6,742 bases of DNA from Promicromonosporaceae bacterium. Its GTDB lineage: Bacteria > Actinomycetota > Actinomycetes > Actinomycetales > Cellulomonadaceae. The position numbers and the translations under genes are program-made. The notes beneath the pieces are model-generated. The model saw only the letters and a list, made by a program, of their open reading frames with translations, had not been told where the DNA came from and ran no database searches. Shown here piece after piece: positions 4,845 to 6,742 of the stretch. The number at the start of each line of letters is the position of its first letter. Position 1 is the stretch's first letter. The stretch spans positions 1-6,742 of the forward strand of contig WRIF01000091.1 in assembly GCA_009782865.1 (NCBI GenBank), given 5' to 3'.

Positions 4845-6689
4845 GCCGGGGCCGTCGGGACGGTGGGCCTCAGGCGACGGGCTGGGAGAGAGCGTCGGAG
4901 GGGCAGAAGGCTCCAACGTGGGCTCCACCGTAGGCTCCGGCGTCGGCGTGGGCGTGGGGACGGTGCGGGTAAAGCGCAGCGGGAACACCGTGAACTCCTC
5001 GGTGAAGACCGTCCCGGCCGAGTCAAGGGCGGTGTCCCGCACCGTGAAGTAGGCGTAGGCGAAGTAGGCGTAGGGGGCACCCGGGGCGGCGGGCTGCCAC
5101 ACCACGCCCGGCGGGGGTGCCGTGGTGGGTCCCGGCACGTCCAGCAGGGTGAACACGTCCGCCAGGTAGGTCCACCCGGGGGCCGCGCTCTCGGTCACGG
5201 AGTCGAGGTAGCCGGGGGCGTGCTCGCCTACCAGGTAGTCGGGACGGGTGAGGGCCGGCCCGTACAGCGCCAGCTGGAACAGGCAGCCGGGTTCGCGTTG
5301 CTGCCACACCCAGGTGTCGGCCAATACCTCGCCCGCCTCCTCGACCATCATCACCATCAGCTCGGCAGAGGTGGGGGTGTCCGGGCCGTGGGGGCAGTCC
5401 AGGGTGCCGGTGCCGACCCTGATCCAGCGGCCGGTGTAGGTCTCGTTGTAGTGGACATTGGGCAGGCTGGGGTTGAGGGGGTTGGTACCGGTGGCGTTGA
5501 TGAACCCCTCGCCCAGGGTCAGTTCGCGCAGGCCCGTCATGAGGTTGAACATCAGGCTCATGTTGACCACCGAACTGGTGTCCCAGTTGGACAGGTCCAG
5601 GGCCCGCACCCCACTGACGCCCGCAAACATCGACTGCATATGGGTGGCACTGGAGGTGTCCCAGCCCGAGACGTCGAGCTCAGTCAGGGCACTGGCCCCC
5701 CGGAAGGTGGCATGCATGAGGACGGCGCTGCTGGTGTCCCAGTTCGAGACGTCGAGCGCGGTCAGGCTGGAGGTGCCCTCGAAGGTGGCGGTCAGGTTGG
5801 CCACGTTTCCGGTATCCCAGCCCGAGACGTCGAGGGTGGTCAGGGCGGTGGCGCCATTGAACATCTGGGCCATGTTGACGACGCTGCCGGTGTCCCAGTT
5901 CGAGACATCGACCGTGGTCAGGGCGGTGGCGCCAAAGAACATGAAGCTCGTGTTGGTGACGGCACCGGTGTTCCAACCCCCAACCGCAACCGTGGGCAGG
6001 GACGTGGCCCGGTAGAACATCCGGGTCATGTTGGTGACATTGCCGGTGTCCCAGCCCGAGACGTCGCTGAGGGTGGTAAGCGAGCTGGTCTGGCTGAACA
6101 GGCCGTTCATGTTGGTGACGTTGCTCGTGTCGAAGTACTCCAGCCCGTGAATCGCCGTCACGTTGGTCAGGCCGGCGAAGAGCTGGGTCAGTAGCGGGCC
6201 CGCGATGACCGGGCCGATGAACTCGATGCTGGTGATCAGGGCGGCGTGCTCCGCAAAGGGGCTGCCCTGCGGGGGCACGGTCACCACCCCGGAATCCACC
6301 ACCACGGTGCCGTCCGGGTGCAGTTCCCACAGCGCGCCGGGATTCCCGCCGACATTGGGGAACTGCCCGCTGGCCAGGGACGCGGGCACGATGGCGGAGG
6401 TCGCCTGCGGGGCCACCTGCTCTCGGTCGTGGGTGTCGGAGGAGACGATGGCCTCTTCGTCGTAGACGGTGGCCTCCTCATCGAAGTCGTATTCGTAGTC
6501 GTAGACGGCCGTCTCTCCCTCGTCCGGCAAGGCATCCGCGCCTTCCAGGAAGGGGTACTCCACCGCCTCAACGGCAGGAGCCTCCCCTTGCCCGTTGTCG
6601 AAGATGTCAGCCTGCGCAGCCGGGACGGCCAGGAGCGCCGCGACGAGCGCCACCACTGCGGCGCCGGTGCGAATCTTTCGTGTATTCAA
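4743..6689 (-). CDS. LPXTG-anchored surface protein with BspA-type (DUF285) leucine-rich repeats
   Basis: A 648-residue cell-wall protein. Residues 1-27 are a signal peptide (MNTRKIRTG, hydrophobic core, cleavage after AQA). Residues 35-92 are strongly acidic and tyrosine-containing (for example VYDYEYDFDEE at 62-72). A cap at about 118-182 leads into eight repeat units (183-391) with consensus LDVSNWDTSSVxNMxxMFxGATALTT. Seven tryptophans or their repeat positions fall at 213, 239, 265, 291, 317, 343 and 369, exactly 26 apart; the first unit has F186 instead. This matches the 26-residue bacterial surface repeat of BspA/Listeria-type proteins. A segment with TGRWIRVGTGT closes the repeats, then comes a domain of unknown fold (about 430-575) with C432 and C469. 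A Thr/Pro/Glu-rich wall-spanning stretch (577-615) precedes LPVTG at 616-620, a hydrophobic helix and RRTTKE, a complete sortase signal. Start is TTG with GGAGG five bases upstream; no ATG or GTG lies in frame between it and the window edge. Likely role: adhesion to host or neighbouring cells (inferred). Confidence 0.92.
   Translation of the reverse strand: MNTRKIRTGAAVVALVAALLAVPAAQADIFDNGQGEAPAVEAVEYPFLEGADALPDEGETAVYDYEYDFDEEATVYDEEAIVSSDTHDREQVAPQATSAIVPASLASGQFPNVGGNPGALWELHPDGTVVVDSGVVTVPPQGSPFAEHAALITSIEFIGPVIAGPLLTQLFAGLTNVTAIHGLEYFDTSNVTNMNGLFSQTSSLTTLSDVSGWDTGNVTNMTRMFYRATSLPTVAVGGWNTGAVTNTSFMFFGATALTTVDVSNWDTGSVVNMAQMFNGATALTTLDVSGWDTGNVANLTATFEGTSSLTALDVSNWDTSSAVLMHATFRGASALTELDVSGWDTSSATHMQSMFAGVSGVRALDLSNWDTSSVVNMSLMFNLMTGLRELTLGEGFINATGTNPLNPSLPNVHYNETYTGRWIRVGTGTLDCPHGPDTPTSAELMVMMVEEAGEVLADTWVWQQREPGCLFQLALYGPALTRPDYLVGEHAPGYLDSVTESAAPGWTYLADVFTLLDVPGPTTAPPPGVVWQPAAPGAPYAYFAYAYFTVRDTALDSAGTVFTEEFTVFPLRFTRTVPTPTPTPEPTVEPTLEPSAPPTLSPSPSPEAHRPDGPGLPVTGAGLAGIGVAAALLIGGLVSLLSRRTTKE
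5517..6143 (-). repeat. Eight-unit 26-residue (78-base) leucine-rich repeat array
   Basis: One unit of 27 residues is followed by seven of exactly 26. The DNA keeps clear identity between units: the string GTCCCAGCCCGAGACGTCG occurs three times on the + strand (near 5660, 5814 and 6048), and close variants with GTTCGAGAC lie between. GTG, ACC and TCG codon choice is uniform. The units are similar enough for slippage or recombination to change copy number between strains. Confidence 0.88.
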
Positions 6690-6742
6690 GGTAACCTCCG
6701 CGAAATCATCGGGACAACTGTCACTGATGTGCCCGTATCGTT
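6690..6742 (-). other. Partial upstream region of the LPXTG gene
   Basis: Only 53 bases are visible. They hold the ribosome binding site and a short palindrome GACA-GT-TGTC (6713-6722). No convincing -10/-35 pair is seen; the promoter is probably outside the window. Confidence 0.4.
6695..6699 (-). promoter_or_regulatory. Ribosome binding site GGAGG for a TTG start
   Basis: Read on the - strand, GGAGG is followed by TTACC and then TTG at 6689-6687. The site, and the signal peptide starting here, fix the start although the codon is TTG. The frame stays open to the window edge without ATG or GTG in the 53 bases visible. Confidence 0.75.

Noticed and set aside
4728..6194. 488-codon open frame on the + strand opposite the LPXTG gene
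   Set aside because: Its Gly/Val/Arg/His-rich repeats are the shadow of the 78-base LRR units; the - strand frame has signal peptide, LRR and sortase signal, and this frame would start inside the convergent gap.
1..6742. CRISPR array, tRNA, rRNA or insertion sequence
   Set aside because: All repeats found lie in frame within protein-coding repeats; no spacer structure, transposase, terminal inverted repeats or tRNA-like cloverleaf was seen.

Overview
This is a GC-rich bacterial window whose codon use, leaderless-type promoters and secreted or sortase-anchored proteins point to a Gram-positive actinobacterium. The genus cannot be fixed from the sequence. It holds the end of a surface-glycan locus and then two large convergent genes for exported, repeat-built proteins.

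Left half (bases 1-3016, all + strand): the C-terminal part of a multi-membrane-span polysaccharide flippase (Wzx/MATE-like, cut by the window edge), then a pseudaminic acid synthase of the NeuB/PseI family, then an ATP-grasp ligase. The genes lie close together, but the second and third each have a TANNNT -10 box 6-7 bases before the ATG and no Shine-Dalgarno sequence. Each may therefore be transcribed separately as a leaderless mRNA. Together they suggest synthesis and export of a nonulosonic-acid (pseudaminic-type) surface glycan, with the ATP-grasp enzyme as a candidate for adding an acyl or amino-acyl group. The earlier pathway genes (PseB, C, H, G) and the CMP-transferase (PseF) are not in the window.

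Middle (3017-3211): a non-coding stretch with a hairpin, a possible -10 box, a 14-base near-palindrome and a clear ribosome binding site, leading into the next gene.

Right half: a + strand secreted protein (3212-4675) has a signal peptide, five 45-residue FG-GAP/VCBS-like repeats, three exact 19-residue cysteine repeats, a proline linker and a C-terminal domain resembling an NlpC/P60 peptidase in which alanine sits where the catalytic cysteine should be. Facing it is a - strand gene (4743-6689) for an LPXTG-anchored surface protein with eight units of the 26-residue BspA/DUF285 leucine-rich repeat. A perfect 15-bp hairpin between the two stops probably terminates both transcripts.

The main candidates for novelty are the apparently cysteine-less NlpC/P60-like domain with its Cys-repeat and propeller-like stalk, and the ATP-grasp enzyme next to PseI.
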